Positions 26,586-37,351 of a stretch of 64,000 nt of DNA are shown piece after piece (the first letter of the stretch is position 1; each line of letters starts with the position of its first letter). The translations under genes and the position numbers were made by a program. A model generated the notes under the pieces. It made no database searches and was not told the origin of the DNA. It saw only the letters and a list, made by a program, of their open reading frames with translations. Source of the DNA: Streptomyces spiralis (GTDB lineage Bacteria > Actinomycetota > Actinomycetes > Streptomycetales > Streptomycetaceae); NCBI RefSeq assembly GCF_014654675.1, contig NZ_BNBC01000005.1, forward strand, positions 62,001-126,000. The letters run 5' to 3'.

Positions 26586-28013
26586 TCAGCCGGTCCTGCG
26601 GATCAGGGCCAGGTACATGGCGTCGGTGCCGTGCAGGTGGGGCCACAGCTGAACGTCGGGGCCGTCGCCGAGCGCCGGGACGTCCGGGAGGAGGGGGCGC
26701 GCGTCGATCAGGTCGGCCTCCGGGAACTGCTTGAGCACGTCGGCGACGACCGCGCGGGTCTCGGCGAGGTGGGGCGAGCAGGTGGCGTAGCCGACGACGC
26801 CGCCGACGCGCACGGACTCCAGAGCGGTGCGCAGGAGACCGCGCTGGAGCGGCGCGAAGCCGTCCAGGTCCTCCGGGCGGCGCCGCCACCGCGCCTCGGG
26901 GCGGCGGCGCAGGGCGCCCAGGCCGGTGCACGGCACGTCGACGAGGACCCGGTCGAAGCTGCCCGGACGCCAGGCGGGGCGTGTTCCGTCGGCGGCGATG
27001 ACCTGGTACGGGCCGGGGTTCCCGGCGAGCGCCTTGGCGACCAGTCCGGCCCGGTGGGGCTGCTTCTCGGAGGCGAGCAGCACGGCCCCGCGCTCGGCGG
27101 CGAGGGCGGCGAGCAGGGCCGCCTTGCCGCCGGGTCCGGCGCAGCCGTCGAGCCATCGGGCGTCGGGGCCGTCGAGGGGCGCGTTCGCCAGGGCGAGCGC
27201 CACGAGCTGGCTGCCCTCGTCCTGAACGCCCGCGCGGCCTTCCCGTACGGCGTCCACGGCGCCCGGTTCGCCGCCCTCGGTGAGCCGCACGGCGTACGGC
27301 GACCAGCGGCCCGGCACCGCGGCCTCCTCGCGCAGCAGCTCCTCGGTGGTGGCCCGTCCGGGCCGGGCGACCAGGGTGACCTCGGGCCGCTCGTTGTCCG
27401 CCTCGAGCAGGTCCTCGATGCCGGCGCGGGGGCCGCCGAGGGAGTCCCAGAGGGCGGAGACGACCCAGCGGGGGTGGGAGTGGACGACGGCGAGGTGGTC
27501 CTCTGGGTCGTCGTCGTAGGGCGGGGCGACCTTCTCCAGCCATCCGTCGAGGTCGTCCTGGGCGACCTTGCGCAGCACGGCGTTGACGAACTTGGCCCGC
27601 CCGTCGCCGAGCACCACCCGGGCCAGCTCGACCGTGGCGGACACGGCGGCGTGGCTCGGGATACGGGTGCCGAGCAGCTGGTGGACGCCGAGGCTGAGCA
27701 CGTCGAGGACGGGCGGGTCGACCTCCCTGAGCGGCCGGTCCACGCAGGCGGCGATGATCGCGTCGTAGGTCCCCTGCCGGCGCAGCGTGCCGTACACCAG
27801 CTCGGTGGCGAGCGCGGCGTCCCGCCCGTCGAACTTTTCGGGTCCCTCCTTCTCGCGCGCCTTGCGCAGCAGGGGCGGCAGGACGAGGTTGGCGTAGGCG
27901 TCCCGCTCGTCCACGGCGCGCAGCGCCTCGAAGGCGAGAATGCGGACGGGGTCCTTCTGCGGCCTGCGGTAGGGCTTGGCGGGCCTGCGGGGCCGACGGG
28001 GGGTGTCGCTCAC
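26586..28013 (-). CDS. rsmB: 16S rRNA (cytosine-5) methyltransferase RsmB-like
   Basis: 475 residues from GTG 28013 (VSDTPRRPRRPAKPYRRPQK), an arginine-rich start; a longer frame exists. The N-terminal NusB-like domain (ILAFEALRAVDERDAYANLV; ATELVYGTLRRQG) is joined to a SAM methyltransferase with DGCAGPGGKAALLAAL near 288, the catalytic cysteine in DVPCTGLGALRRRPEARW near 358, and the second cysteine in YATCSPHLAETRAVV near 409. It modifies C967 (E. coli numbering) of 16S rRNA. It normally sits directly behind fmt; here 571 nt of repetitive DNA intervenes. Confidence 0.95.
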   Translation of the reverse strand: MSDTPRRPRRPAKPYRRPQKDPVRILAFEALRAVDERDAYANLVLPPLLRKAREKEGPEKFDGRDAALATELVYGTLRRQGTYDAIIAACVDRPLREVDPPVLDVLSLGVHQLLGTRIPSHAAVSATVELARVVLGDGRAKFVNAVLRKVAQDDLDGWLEKVAPPYDDDPEDHLAVVHSHPRWVVSALWDSLGGPRAGIEDLLEADNERPEVTLVARPGRATTEELLREEAAVPGRWSPYAVRLTEGGEPGAVDAVREGRAGVQDEGSQLVALALANAPLDGPDARWLDGCAGPGGKAALLAALAAERGAVLLASEKQPHRAGLVAKALAGNPGPYQVIAADGTRPAWRPGSFDRVLVDVPCTGLGALRRRPEARWRRRPEDLDGFAPLQRGLLRTALESVRVGGVVGYATCSPHLAETRAVVADVLKQFPEADLIDARPLLPDVPALGDGPDVQLWPHLHGTDAMYLALIRRTG

Positions 28014-28584
28014 GAAAAAGGTGCTCCGGATGTCTGGGGCGCCGCGCACGGATGCGCTGCGCACGAATGTGCTGGGCACGAATGTGCCGGGCGTGGGCGC
28101 GCCGTGCTGGGCGTGGGTGCGCGGGCCCGGGTGTGCTCTCCGACCAGGCTACGTCCCACGGCCGACCGCTGGTCGGTGGCCGAGGGGTCCGCGGGGGCGG
28201 TGCCCGGTCCGCGAGGTGGCGGGCCCAGGAGTCCGCGGGACGGCGTCCGAGAAAGCGGCCCGCTCGGCGGCCGACAGGCCGGTCCGCTCGGCGGCCGACA
28301 GGCCGGTCCGCTCGGCGCCCGAGGAGCCCGCCCGGGCGGCGTCCGACGCAACCGGCCGCTCGGCGGCCGACGAGATGCCGAGATGCTTGGTCGACGGCCG
28401 ATGTGCCTGCCCGCTCGAGCGGCGGCCGAGGACCCCGGCCCGGGCAGCGTCCGAGGAAACTGCCCACTCGACGACCGACAAGAGGGCCTGATCGATGGCC
28501 GACGAGGCTGCCCGGTCGGCGCCCGAGGCGCCACGCGCCGGCCGACGGGACCGCCCGGGCCGCGGTCGGCGAGGCTGTCGGCCG
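28014..28584. repeat. Repetitive intergenic region between fmt and rsmB
   Basis: A perfect 24-nt tandem pair (CGCTCGGCGGCCGACAGGCC + GGTC) occupies 28261-28308, followed by a third degraded copy and looser relatives (CGGCCGACGAG, GACGACCGACAAG) to about 28560. The period of 24 gives open frames rich in SAADRPVR on one strand and SAAERTGL on the other, but neither has a ribosome-binding site or homology I recognise. 28021-28110 has a second small repeat, GCACGAATGTGC. I regard it as non-coding repeat expansion. Confidence 0.65.
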
Positions 28585-29517
28585 TCAGTGCCCGAGGGTC
28601 TCGCCCTCGGTGATGCGCACGCCGCGTGCCCAGTCCGCCGCTCGCATCGGCTTCTTTCCCTGGGCCTGCACCCACAGCAGCTCGACGGCGTGGGAGCCGG
28701 TGCCGACGTGGAGGTCGTTCTTGCCGGCGGCGAGCGCGCCGGGGGCGAGGTCGGTCCGCTGCGGCGCGAGGGCGACCTGGATCAGCTTGAGCCGTTCGCC
28801 GCGGAACGTGGTCCAGGCGCCCGGGGCCGGCGTGCAGCCGCGCACCACCCGGTCGACGCGCAGGGCGGGGGCGTTCCAGTCGATCCTGGCGTCCTCGACG
28901 GTGATCTTCGGCGCGAGGGTGACGCCCTCGGCCGGCTGCGGTACGGCCTTCAGGGTCCCGTCCTCGATGCCGTCCATGGTCGCGACGAGCAGCCCGGAGC
29001 CGGCGAACGCCAGCCGGGTGAGCAGGTCGCCGCTGGTGTCGGTGGGCCGGATCCGCTCCGTGACGGTGCCGTAGACCGGGCCGGAGTCCAGGCCCTCCTC
29101 GATGAGGAAGGTGGAGGCGCCGGTGATCTCGTCGCCCGCCATGAGGCTGTGCTGCACGGGCGCCGCACCGCGCCAGGCGGGCAGCAGGGAGAAGTGCAGG
29201 TTGACCCAGCCGTGCGCGGGGATGTCCAGCGCCGGCCGGGGCAGCAGGGCGCCGTAGGCGACGACGGGGCAGCAGTCCGGGGCGATCCGCGTCAGCCGCT
29301 CCAGGAACTCCGGGTCACGCGGCCGCTCCGGCTTGAGCACCTCGATGCCGGCCTCCTCGGCCCGCTCGGCGACCGGGCTCGCGACCAGCCGGCGCCCGCG
29401 TCCGGCCGGTGCGTCGGGGCGTGTGACGACGGCGGCGACCTCGTGCCGCCCGGAGGCGAGCAGAGCGTCCAGGGCGGGAACGGCGACCTCGGGGGTACCG
29501 GCGAAGACGAGCTTCAT
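28585..29517 (-). CDS. fmt: Methionyl-tRNA formyltransferase
   Basis: 310 residues from ATG 29517 ([20 protein letters not shown]); the longer open frame has no support. It formylates initiator Met-tRNA using 10-formyl-THF. Family marks: [61 protein letters not shown] (catalytic Asn/His region and SLLP loop), and a C-terminal OB-like domain with [15 protein letters not shown]. The usual neighbours def and priA are partly kept: priA is about 1 kb upstream, separated by the HTH gene and repeats. Confidence 0.97.
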   Translation of the reverse strand: MKLVFAGTPEVAVPALDALLASGRHEVAAVVTRPDAPAGRGRRLVASPVAERAEEAGIEVLKPERPRDPEFLERLTRIAPDCCPVVAYGALLPRPALDIPAHGWVNLHFSLLPAWRGAAPVQHSLMAGDEITGASTFLIEEGLDSGPVYGTVTERIRPTDTSGDLLTRLAFAGSGLLVATMDGIEDGTLKAVPQPAEGVTLAPKITVEDARIDWNAPALRVDRVVRGCTPAPGAWTTFRGERLKLIQVALAPQRTDLAPGALAAGKNDLHVGTGSHAVELLWVQAQGKKPMRAADWARGVRITEGETLGH

Positions 29518-29617
29518 GGGCGGGTGCGGCCTCTCGGTCGGGGCTGGGCGGGCAGCGCACCAGTCTATGACCATGCACCGACAGCCGCGGCGGACGAGCG
29601 GCGCAGCGACCGCCCCT

Positions 29618-29647
29618 GGGGGCGTACGCATATGCCCTTACGCCCCC
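29618..29647. repeat. 9-bp-arm inverted repeat upstream of fmt
   Basis: GGGGGCGTA (29618-29626) and TACGCCCCC (29639-29647) are perfect arms around a 12-nt loop with CGCATATG. It lies about 100 nt from both the fmt start and the rightward HTH gene start, so it may be an operator or a hairpin in a divergent promoter region. Confidence 0.55.
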
Positions 29648-29656
29648 ACACCGTGA

Positions 29657-30298
<642 letters not shown>

Positions 30299-30411
30299 GG
30301 CGGGCGGGCAGCACTCGCCTGACGACCACTCACCGATGCCCTCCCGGGAGGTCCCGGGAGGGCATCGCACATGGGCGACGCGCCCCGGCCACCCGTGACG
30401 ACCTGTCCCCC

Positions 30412-30505
30412 GCTGCCCGTCACCTCACCGGTATCCGTCACCTCAGCCGCTGCCCGTCACCTCACCCGGTATCCGTCAGCTCAGCCGGTATCCGTCACCT
30501 CAGCC
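30412..30505. repeat. Five-unit ~19-nt tandem repeat at the priA 3' end
   Basis: Units of 18-19 nt at 30412, 30430, 30449, 30468 and 30487. Two types alternate at first: GCTGCCCGTCACCTCACC and GGTATCCGTCACCTCAGCC. The last unit runs over the priA stop codon (minus GGC TGA). It lies between convergent genes. The period is not a multiple of three, so it would break any frame. Confidence 0.85.
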
Positions 30506-32647
30506 GATGTCCGGCGGGTCGATCCGCACCCACACCGGCTCACCGCTCCCGCGGGCCGTGCGCGCCGCCTGTGCGGCCTTCAGGGCGGCGGCGAGTGCCG
30601 CTCCGCTGCCGGGCGGGACGCGGATCAGCGCCCGGTCCCACTGCTCGCCGGGCGGTGGCGCGCCCGACCGCCGGGGCCGTCCGGGCGGGGTGACCGGAAG
30701 CGGCACCGGGCCCAGGATCTCTGCCTCGTGCGGCAGTTCGACCGCGCGGAGGAAGTCCGCGACCATCTCCGGCGGGCCCGACACGGCCGCCATCCGGGAG
30801 ACCGGGGGGAACCCCAGTTCGGCCCGCTCGGCGCGCTCCCGGACCGCGTGCCCGACGGGATCCCAGCGCACCAGGGCCTGCACGGGCCGCAACGTCGGCT
30901 CGGCGACCACGACCACCGTGCCGCCCGCCTCCTGCGGGCGCACGAGCGCGGCGGCCCCGATCCACCGGCGCAGCGCGTCCTCGCCCGCGCGCAGATCGGG
31001 GCGTCCCAGCATGGCCCAGCCGTCCAGCAGCAGGGCCGCCGCGTACCCGCCCTCGGCGACCGGCTCGGCGCCCGGTGTGCTCACGACCAGCGCGGGCGCC
31101 GGCGGGACCGTGTCCAGCACGTGCTCGCGTCCCGAGGTGCGCACCGGCACGGCGGGGAAGGCCCGCCCGAGCTCCTCGGCGGTCCGGCGGGCCCCGACGA
31201 CCTGGGCCCGCAGCCGGAACGAGCCGCACTCCGGGCAGTGCCAGGAGGTCTCCTCGCGCCCGCACCATCCGCAGCGGAGCAGGACCGCGTCCTGCCCCTG
31301 GAGGGGGCCGGCGCAGTGCCGGCAGCGGGCGGGCGCGCGGCACTGGGCGCAGGCCATCCGCGGGACGTACCCCCGCCGGGGGACCTGCACCAGCACCGGG
31401 CCGTTCCTCAGGCCCTCACGGGCGACCTGCCAGGCGAGGGTGGGCAGCCGTGCGGCCCGGGCCGCCTCGTCCCGCGCGAGGTCCGCGTCGCCCACGGTGC
31501 GCACGAGCGGGGCCGCCCGCCGCACCTGTTCGCGCGCGGCGACCAGGGGCCGCGCCCAGCCGCTCTCGACGAGCTGGGCGGCCTCGACGGTGCAGCTCCA
31601 GCCGCCGAGCAGGAAGCCGCACCTGTCCAGCGCGGCGCGCAGCAGCAGCACCTCCCGGGCGTGGGGCTGGGGCGCGTGCTGCTCGCTCAGGCTGTCGTCG
31701 CCGTCGTCCCAGAGTGCGACCAGTCCGAGGTCGCGCACCGGCGCGAACATGGCGGCGCGGGTCCCGACGACGGCCCGTACGGAGCCCCTGCTGACCGCGA
31801 GCCACTGCCGGTACCGCTGCTCGGGGCCGGCGTCGGCGGTGAGCAGCGCGTGCCGTCCCTCGCCGAGGAGGGAGGTCAGCGCGGCGTCCACCCGGGCGGC
31901 GGCCCGTCCGTCCGGTACGACGACGAGCGCGCCCCGCCCCGAGGCGAGCGTCGCGGCGACGGCGCGGGCCAGTTCCTCGCTCCACTGCGGCCCCGGCAGG
32001 GTGTTCCAGACGGCCCTGGGGGTGCCGCCGGAGGCCAGTGCGGCGATGAAGGCGCCTCCGTGCTCGTACCGGGCCCAGGGGCCGGCGTCGGGGACGGGTG
32101 GTGGGGGCAGCGGAGGAGGCGACGGCTGCTGCTCGGCACGGGCGTTGCGCGGCGGTACGGCGAGTTGCAGGACGTCGGCGACGCTGCCGGCGTACCGATC
32201 GGCGACGGCTCTGGCCAGCCCGAGGAGCTCCTCGCTCAGCACGCGCTCGGGCGACACCACCTGGGCGAGCGCGGCCAGGGGCCCGGAGTAGTCGGACTCG
32301 GCCCGGCGCTCGATCAGGAACCCGTCGATGAGGCCGCCGCCCTCGCGCCGACCCTCCCGCACGCGGTGCCGTCCGGCACCGAACCGCACCCGCACCCGCA
32401 CGCCCGGCTGGGCATCGGCGTCCAGCTCGGCGGGCACGGCGTAGTCGAAGTACCGGTCGAGGTGGAGCACACCCTTGTCGACGAGCACCCGCGCGACGGG
32501 CAGCTGCTCGGCGAGCGCCGCTCCCCGCCAGGTGCGGGGCTTGGCGCGGGGCTCCTTCGCCTTGCGCACGCTCTCCCGAATGAGCGCGAGCTGCTCCGGC
32601 GGCGCCCCTTCGGCTCCACCGTCGCCCGGCCCGTTCTCGCTGCTCAC
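30500..32647 (-). CDS. priA: PriA-like primosomal protein N' without helicase motifs
   Basis: 715 residues from GTG 32647, after AAGAAGG; TTG 10 codons upstream is an alternative. PriA restarts stalled replication forks. The N-terminal DNA-binding part includes ARVLVDKGVLHLDRYFDYAV. Eight zinc cysteines lie at about 430-475 (CAQCRAPARCRHC; CGWCGREETSWHCPEC). The Walker A (GxTGSGKTE) is replaced by TLPGPQWSEELARA, and DEEH by LWDDGDDSLSEQHA, so ATP-driven unwinding is unlikely. This loss is known for actinobacterial PriA, hence not a pseudogene. The stop lies in the repeat array. Confidence 0.93.
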   Translation of the reverse strand: MSSENGPGDGGAEGAPPEQLALIRESVRKAKEPRAKPRTWRGAALAEQLPVARVLVDKGVLHLDRYFDYAVPAELDADAQPGVRVRVRFGAGRHRVREGRREGGGLIDGFLIERRAESDYSGPLAALAQVVSPERVLSEELLGLARAVADRYAGSVADVLQLAVPPRNARAEQQPSPPPLPPPPVPDAGPWARYEHGGAFIAALASGGTPRAVWNTLPGPQWSEELARAVAATLASGRGALVVVPDGRAAARVDAALTSLLGEGRHALLTADAGPEQRYRQWLAVSRGSVRAVVGTRAAMFAPVRDLGLVALWDDGDDSLSEQHAPQPHAREVLLLRAALDRCGFLLGGWSCTVEAAQLVESGWARPLVAAREQVRRAAPLVRTVGDADLARDEAARAARLPTLAWQVAREGLRNGPVLVQVPRRGYVPRMACAQCRAPARCRHCAGPLQGQDAVLLRCGWCGREETSWHCPECGSFRLRAQVVGARRTAEELGRAFPAVPVRTSGREHVLDTVPPAPALVVSTPGAEPVAEGGYAAALLLDGWAMLGRPDLRAGEDALRRWIGAAALVRPQEAGGTVVVVAEPTLRPVQALVRWDPVGHAVRERAERAELGFPPVSRMAAVSGPPEMVADFLRAVELPHEAEILGPVPLPVTPPGRPRRSGAPPPGEQWDRALIRVPPGSGAALAAALKAAQAARTARGSGEPVWVRIDPPDIG

Positions 32648-32863
32648 GCTTGCCTTCTTACCAAACGGCACTGACAACGACGCCGGCCCGAGATCCTCGA
32701 CGGCTGCGGCACGGATTCGGCTTCACCGCGCGCCCTCCGGGGGCACACTCCACGAAGTAACCGCGGCCTTCGCACCGGGCGGCGTCGACGGCCCAGTCCA
32801 GGAAGATCCCGGCCATGCCCGCCAGCCGATTCCGTACCGGCTGAGCCACGACACGCACGCGCC

Positions 32864-32897
32864 GAGGCCCGGCTCCCGCGACTGGGAACCGGGCCTC
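32864..32897 (-). terminator. Terminator after metK
   Basis: GAGGCCCGG + CTCCC pairs with GGGAA + CCGGGCCTC (a 9-bp perfect outer stem, inner GGG/CCC), 34 nt downstream of the metK stop on the minus strand. The rest of 32648-32930 before priA shows no coding signal; an 84-residue frame there is rejected. Confidence 0.75.
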
Positions 32898-32930
32898 GAA
32901 AGAATGCCTCACAGGCCGAAGCGCTGCTGC

Positions 32931-34139
<1,209 letters not shown>

Positions 34140-34288
34140 AACGCTCCCTGGGGTTGCAGCGGCTGCTGTCTGATCATTGGTGGACGGCACGGGGGCTGCG
34201 CCCTGCGCCGTCCGGAAAACAGTTTATCGGTCGCGCTCGGCCACCGGCCCACCCGTCTCGCCTCTCGGGAGCACTGTGACCTGCGGCA

Positions 34289-34310
34289 CGGGCATTGTGC
34301 CCAATGCCCG
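34289..34310. promoter_or_regulatory. 22-bp perfect palindrome between coaBC and metK
   Basis: CGGGCATTG (34289-34297), TGCC loop, CAATGCCCG (34302-34310): 9-bp perfect arms. It lies 66 nt after the coaBC stop and 150 nt before the metK start. It may be a coaBC terminator or an operator for metK; it lacks a T-tract. Confidence 0.45.
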
Positions 34311-34375
34311 GCGACCTTGAACAGGGTGTCGCCGCCCGAGTACGGGGTCCGGGTGAACCGGCCGGGTGTGGGGTT

Positions 34376-35581
34376 TCAGCGCAGCCGGGCGGCCACGAGG
34401 TCCCACACGGTGTCGGCCAGGGCCTCCTTCGGCCCGTGCGGCACGGGGGTCTCGCCGCCGTCGGCGGCCAGCACCACGGCCTCGTTCTCCTCCGCGCCGA
34501 AGGTCTTGCGCTCCCCCACCTCGTTGACCACGAGGAGGTCGCACCCCTTGCGCGCCAGCTTCTTGCGGCCGTTGGCGAGGACGTCGTCGGTCTCGGCGGC
34601 GAAGCCCACGATCACCTGTCCGGGGCGCGCCCGGTCGGCCGATATCTCCGCGAGGACGTCCGGATTGCGCACCAGGGCGACGGGCTCCGGTTCCTGGTCG
34701 TCCTTCTTCTTGATCTTCCCGGTCGCATAGGTCGCGGGCCGGAAGTCGGCGACGGCGGCGGCCATGACCACCGCGTCGGCGTCCCTGGTCGCCTTGAGCA
34801 CCGCCTCGCGCAGCTCCACGGCCGTCCCCACCGGGACGACGTCCACGCCCGCCGGGTCGGGCAGGCCGGTGGTGTTGGCGGCGATGAGGGTCACCCGGGC
34901 GCCCCTGGCCGCCGCCGTGCGGGCCAGGGCGTAGCCCTGCTTGCCGGAGGAGCGGTTGCCGAGGAAGCGGACCGGGTCCAGGGGTTCCCGGGTGCCGCCG
35001 GCGCTGATGACGACGTGCCGGCCGGCCAGGTCGGGCTCGGTCACGCCCCGGGCCAGGACACGACGGCAGATCTCGAAGATCTCCACCGGGTCGGGGAGCC
35101 GGCCCTTGCCGGTGTCGACGCCGGTCAGCCGGCCGACGGCCGGCTCGATGACGACGGCGCCGCGACGGCGAAGCGTCGCCACGTTCTCCTGCGTGGCCGG
35201 GTGCTCCCACATCTCGGTGTGCATGGCCGGGGCGAAGACCACCGGGCAGCGGGCGGTGAGCAGGGTGTTGGTCAGCAGGTCGTCCGCGAGGCCGTGAGCG
35301 GCCTTGGCGAGCATGTCGGCCGTGGCCGGGGCCACCACCACGAGGTCCGCGTGCTGGCCGATGCGGACGTGCGGCACCTCGTGGACGTCGTCCCAGACCT
35401 CGGTGGCGACAGGGTTGCCGGACAGGGCGGACCAGGTGGCGGCACCGACGAAGTGCAGCGCGGAGGCGGTGGGGACGACACGGACGTCGTGTCCGGACTC
35501 CGTCAGCCGGCGCAGCAGCTCGCACGCCTTGTAGGCGGCGATGCCGCCGCTGACCCCCAGAACGACCTTGGGCTTGCTCAC
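34376..35581 (-). CDS. coaBC: Bifunctional phosphopantothenoylcysteine synthetase/decarboxylase
   Basis: 401 residues from GTG 35581 (VSKPKVVLGVSGGIAAYKA), with GGAGG 5 nt upstream. It carries out two coenzyme A steps: coupling cysteine to phosphopantothenate (C-terminal CoaB) and decarboxylating (N-terminal flavin CoaC). Marks: VAPATADMLAKAAHGLADDL, PAMHTEMWEHPATQENV, ISAGGTREPLDPVRFLGNRS and the CTP-binding KIKK. The E. coli substrate-binding motif PAMN has His instead of Asn (PAMH), which to my memory is normal in actinobacteria. It lies 159 nt downstream of rpoZ. Confidence 0.96.
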   Translation of the reverse strand: MSKPKVVLGVSGGIAAYKACELLRRLTESGHDVRVVPTASALHFVGAATWSALSGNPVATEVWDDVHEVPHVRIGQHADLVVVAPATADMLAKAAHGLADDLLTNTLLTARCPVVFAPAMHTEMWEHPATQENVATLRRRGAVVIEPAVGRLTGVDTGKGRLPDPVEIFEICRRVLARGVTEPDLAGRHVVISAGGTREPLDPVRFLGNRSSGKQGYALARTAAARGARVTLIAANTTGLPDPAGVDVVPVGTAVELREAVLKATRDADAVVMAAAVADFRPATYATGKIKKKDDQEPEPVALVRNPDVLAEISADRARPGQVIVGFAAETDDVLANGRKKLARKGCDLLVVNEVGERKTFGAEENEAVVLAADGGETPVPHGPKEALADTVWDLVAARLR

Positions 35582-35695
35582 CGGGCCTCCCGCACTCGGC
35601 ACACACACGACACGCACGCCTCGGCTCATCGGCGTACGCGTCCATGCTGCATCATCGCTGCCTCATCGCGGGACAAGCCCGCACCCCCGAGCACA

Positions 35696-35730
35696 CCACA
35701 GGCCCGGCAGCGGCGCTGCCGGGCCTGTGG
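35696..35730 (-). terminator. 16-bp perfect hairpin after rpoZ
   Basis: CCACAGGCCCGGCAGC (35696-35711), loop GGC, GCTGCCGGGCCTGTGG (35715-35730); it starts 10 nt beyond the rpoZ stop. Strong enough to separate the gmk-rpoZ transcript from coaBC, at least partly. Confidence 0.8.
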
Positions 35731-35740
35731 GGAAAAACAC

Positions 35741-36013
35741 TTACTGCCCCGGGCCCTCGACGGCCTCGGAGGTCAGCAGACCCGCGTTGATCTCGCGCAG
35801 GGCGATGGAGAGCGGCTTCTCGTGGACGTGGGTGTCGACGAGCGGACCGACGTACTCCAGAAGACCCTCGCCGAGCTGCGAGTAGTACGCGTTGATCTGG
35901 CGGGCGCGCTTGGCCGCGTAGATCACGAGGCTGTACTTCGAGTCGGTGGCCTCGAGGAGCTCGTCGATCGGCGGGTTGATGATGCCCTCGGGCGCGGAGA
36001 TGGAAGAGGACAC
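35741..36013 (-). CDS. rpoZ: RNA polymerase omega subunit
   Basis: 90 residues. It helps assemble and stabilise RNA polymerase by clamping beta'. Recognised from [20 protein letters not shown] and [20 protein letters not shown], with the conserved A-A-K-R-A-R-Q-I-N helix. The C-terminus has [12 protein letters not shown]. It sits 76 nt downstream of gmk and ahead of coaBC, the order gmk-rpoZ-coaBC-metK-priA being usual in actinobacteria. A strong hairpin follows the stop. Confidence 0.97.
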   Translation of the reverse strand: MSSSISAPEGIINPPIDELLEATDSKYSLVIYAAKRARQINAYYSQLGEGLLEYVGPLVDTHVHEKPLSIALREINAGLLTSEAVEGPGQ

Positions 36014-36089
36014 GCTCTACCTTCCGATGGATGGGAAAGATTCAGTGGTGTGCGATCACCCGGTGCGACCACCAGGGTGACCGTCACGA

Positions 36090-36683
36090 TCACACAACGT
36101 CCATCAAGGCTAGCAGCTCGCGCGCCACGTCCTCGACGGAGGTGTTGACCAGGGTCGTATCGAACTCCGGCTCGGCCGCCAGCTCGACCTTCGCCGCCCG
36201 CAGCCGGCGCTCGATCACCTCGGGCGGCTCGGTCCCCCGGCCGGTGAGGCGGCGCACCAGCTCCTCCCAGGAGGGCGGAGCGAGGAACACCAGCTGGGCC
36301 TCGGGCATGGACTCACGGACCTGCCGGGCGCCCTGGAGGTCGATCTCCAGCAGGACCGGCTCGCCCGCCTCCAGGCGGTCCAGCACGGCGGCGCGCGGCG
36401 TGCCGTAGCGGTTGCCGGCGAACTCGGCCCACTCCAGCAGCTCGCCGTTGGCGATCAGCTTGTCCATCTCGTCGTCGGTGACGAAGAAGTAGTGGACTCC
36501 GTGCTGCTCGCCGGGGCGGGGCTTGCGGGTCGTCGCCGACACCGAGAGCCATACCTCGGGGTGTTCCTTGCGCATATGGGCGACGACCGTGCTCTTGCCG
36601 ACCCCGGAGGGGCCGGAGAGCACGGTCAGCCGCGGACGTGCGTCCGGGGGGACGGGGGACGTCCCCCGGGGTGTTACAGCCAT
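36090..36683 (-). CDS. gmk: Guanylate kinase
   Basis: 197 residues. It phosphorylates GMP to GDP with ATP. P-loop [13 protein letters not shown] at residues ~21-33; GMP-binding [20 protein letters not shown] and FAGNRYGTP; lid [20 protein letters not shown]. The first ~18 residues ([17 protein letters not shown]) are a disordered extension common in Streptomyces. It is 59 nt after mihF and probably co-transcribed, with rpoZ following. Confidence 0.97.
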   Translation of the reverse strand: MAVTPRGTSPVPPDARPRLTVLSGPSGVGKSTVVAHMRKEHPEVWLSVSATTRKPRPGEQHGVHYFFVTDDEMDKLIANGELLEWAEFAGNRYGTPRAAVLDRLEAGEPVLLEIDLQGARQVRESMPEAQLVFLAPPSWEELVRRLTGRGTEPPEVIERRLRAAKVELAAEPEFDTTLVNTSVEDVARELLALMDVV

Positions 36684-36742
36684 GCAGCGATTATTCCAGC
36701 AATCCCGGAGTGCCCGGGACTCCCTTCCCCACGGGGCGGGGT

Positions 36743-37066
36743 TCAGGAGCCGGTGCCGCCGAACTCACGCTCCAGGGAAGCGATCTGGTTGGAGCCGAGG
36801 CCGCGGACCCGACGGCTCTCGGAGATGCCGAGTCGCTCCATGATCTGCTTGGCGCGGACCTTGCCCACGCCCGGCAGGGACTCAAGAAGGGCGGACACCT
36901 TCATCTTGCCGATGACGTCGTTCTCCTGGCCCTGCTTGATGACCTCGTGCAGGGAGGCGCCGGAGTGCTTGAGTCGATTCTTGACCTCGGCCCGCTCCCG
37001 GCGAGCCGCGGCGGCCTTTTCGAGCGCGGCTGCGCGCTGTTCAGGGGTAAGGGGCGGAAGAGCCAC
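36743..37066 (-). CDS. mihF: Actinobacterial integration host factor
   Basis: 107 residues from GTG 37066 ([20 protein letters not shown]), with GAGGTGA upstream; the longer frame is a GC artefact. The size equals Streptomyces sIHF. The N-terminal helix is followed by a helix-two-turn-helix DNA-binding domain with [20 protein letters not shown] and [20 protein letters not shown]. It is a small nucleoid protein needed for phage integration and for chromosome packing during sporulation; it is unrelated to HU/IHF of proteobacteria. It heads the gmk-rpoZ group. The 285-nt region upstream to pyrF has no gene. Confidence 0.96.
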   Translation of the reverse strand: MALPPLTPEQRAAALEKAAAARRERAEVKNRLKHSGASLHEVIKQGQENDVIGKMKVSALLESLPGVGKVRAKQIMERLGISESRRVRGLGSNQIASLEREFGGTGS

Positions 37067-37351
37067 GCCTACGTCACCTCGGATGTCGAACTGTCGGATA
37101 CGGACCGGTGAGGAACCTAGTCGCCCCACACCTGGGGAGCCACGAGCAACACGCTTGCCCGTTCTCCCCCACTGCCTCGAGGGCGTGGGAGGTGGCCCCA
37201 CTCGACGGAGACTAGCGGTCAAGGACGCCAGAGTCAGCGAGAACAGCGGAAAAGTCCTGGTCAGCCTCAGTGAGGACGGACATCTAGGACATATTGCCTC
37301 GGATTTGAGAATGTATCCAGCCTCAAGCGGCCTTGGACCGCGCCCGAGGAC

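Noticed and set aside
28149..28481. 110-residue leftward frame rich in SAAERTGL, and its rightward counterpart
   Set aside because: Both are generated by the 24-nt repeat; no start signal or known family.
30500..32647. priA as a pseudogene because helicase motifs are missing
   Set aside because: The frame is intact and the zinc cysteines are conserved; motif loss is a known trait of actinobacterial PriA.
32658..32912. 84-residue leftward frame between metK and priA
   Set aside because: No family resemblance or ribosome-binding site, and it contains the metK terminator hairpin.
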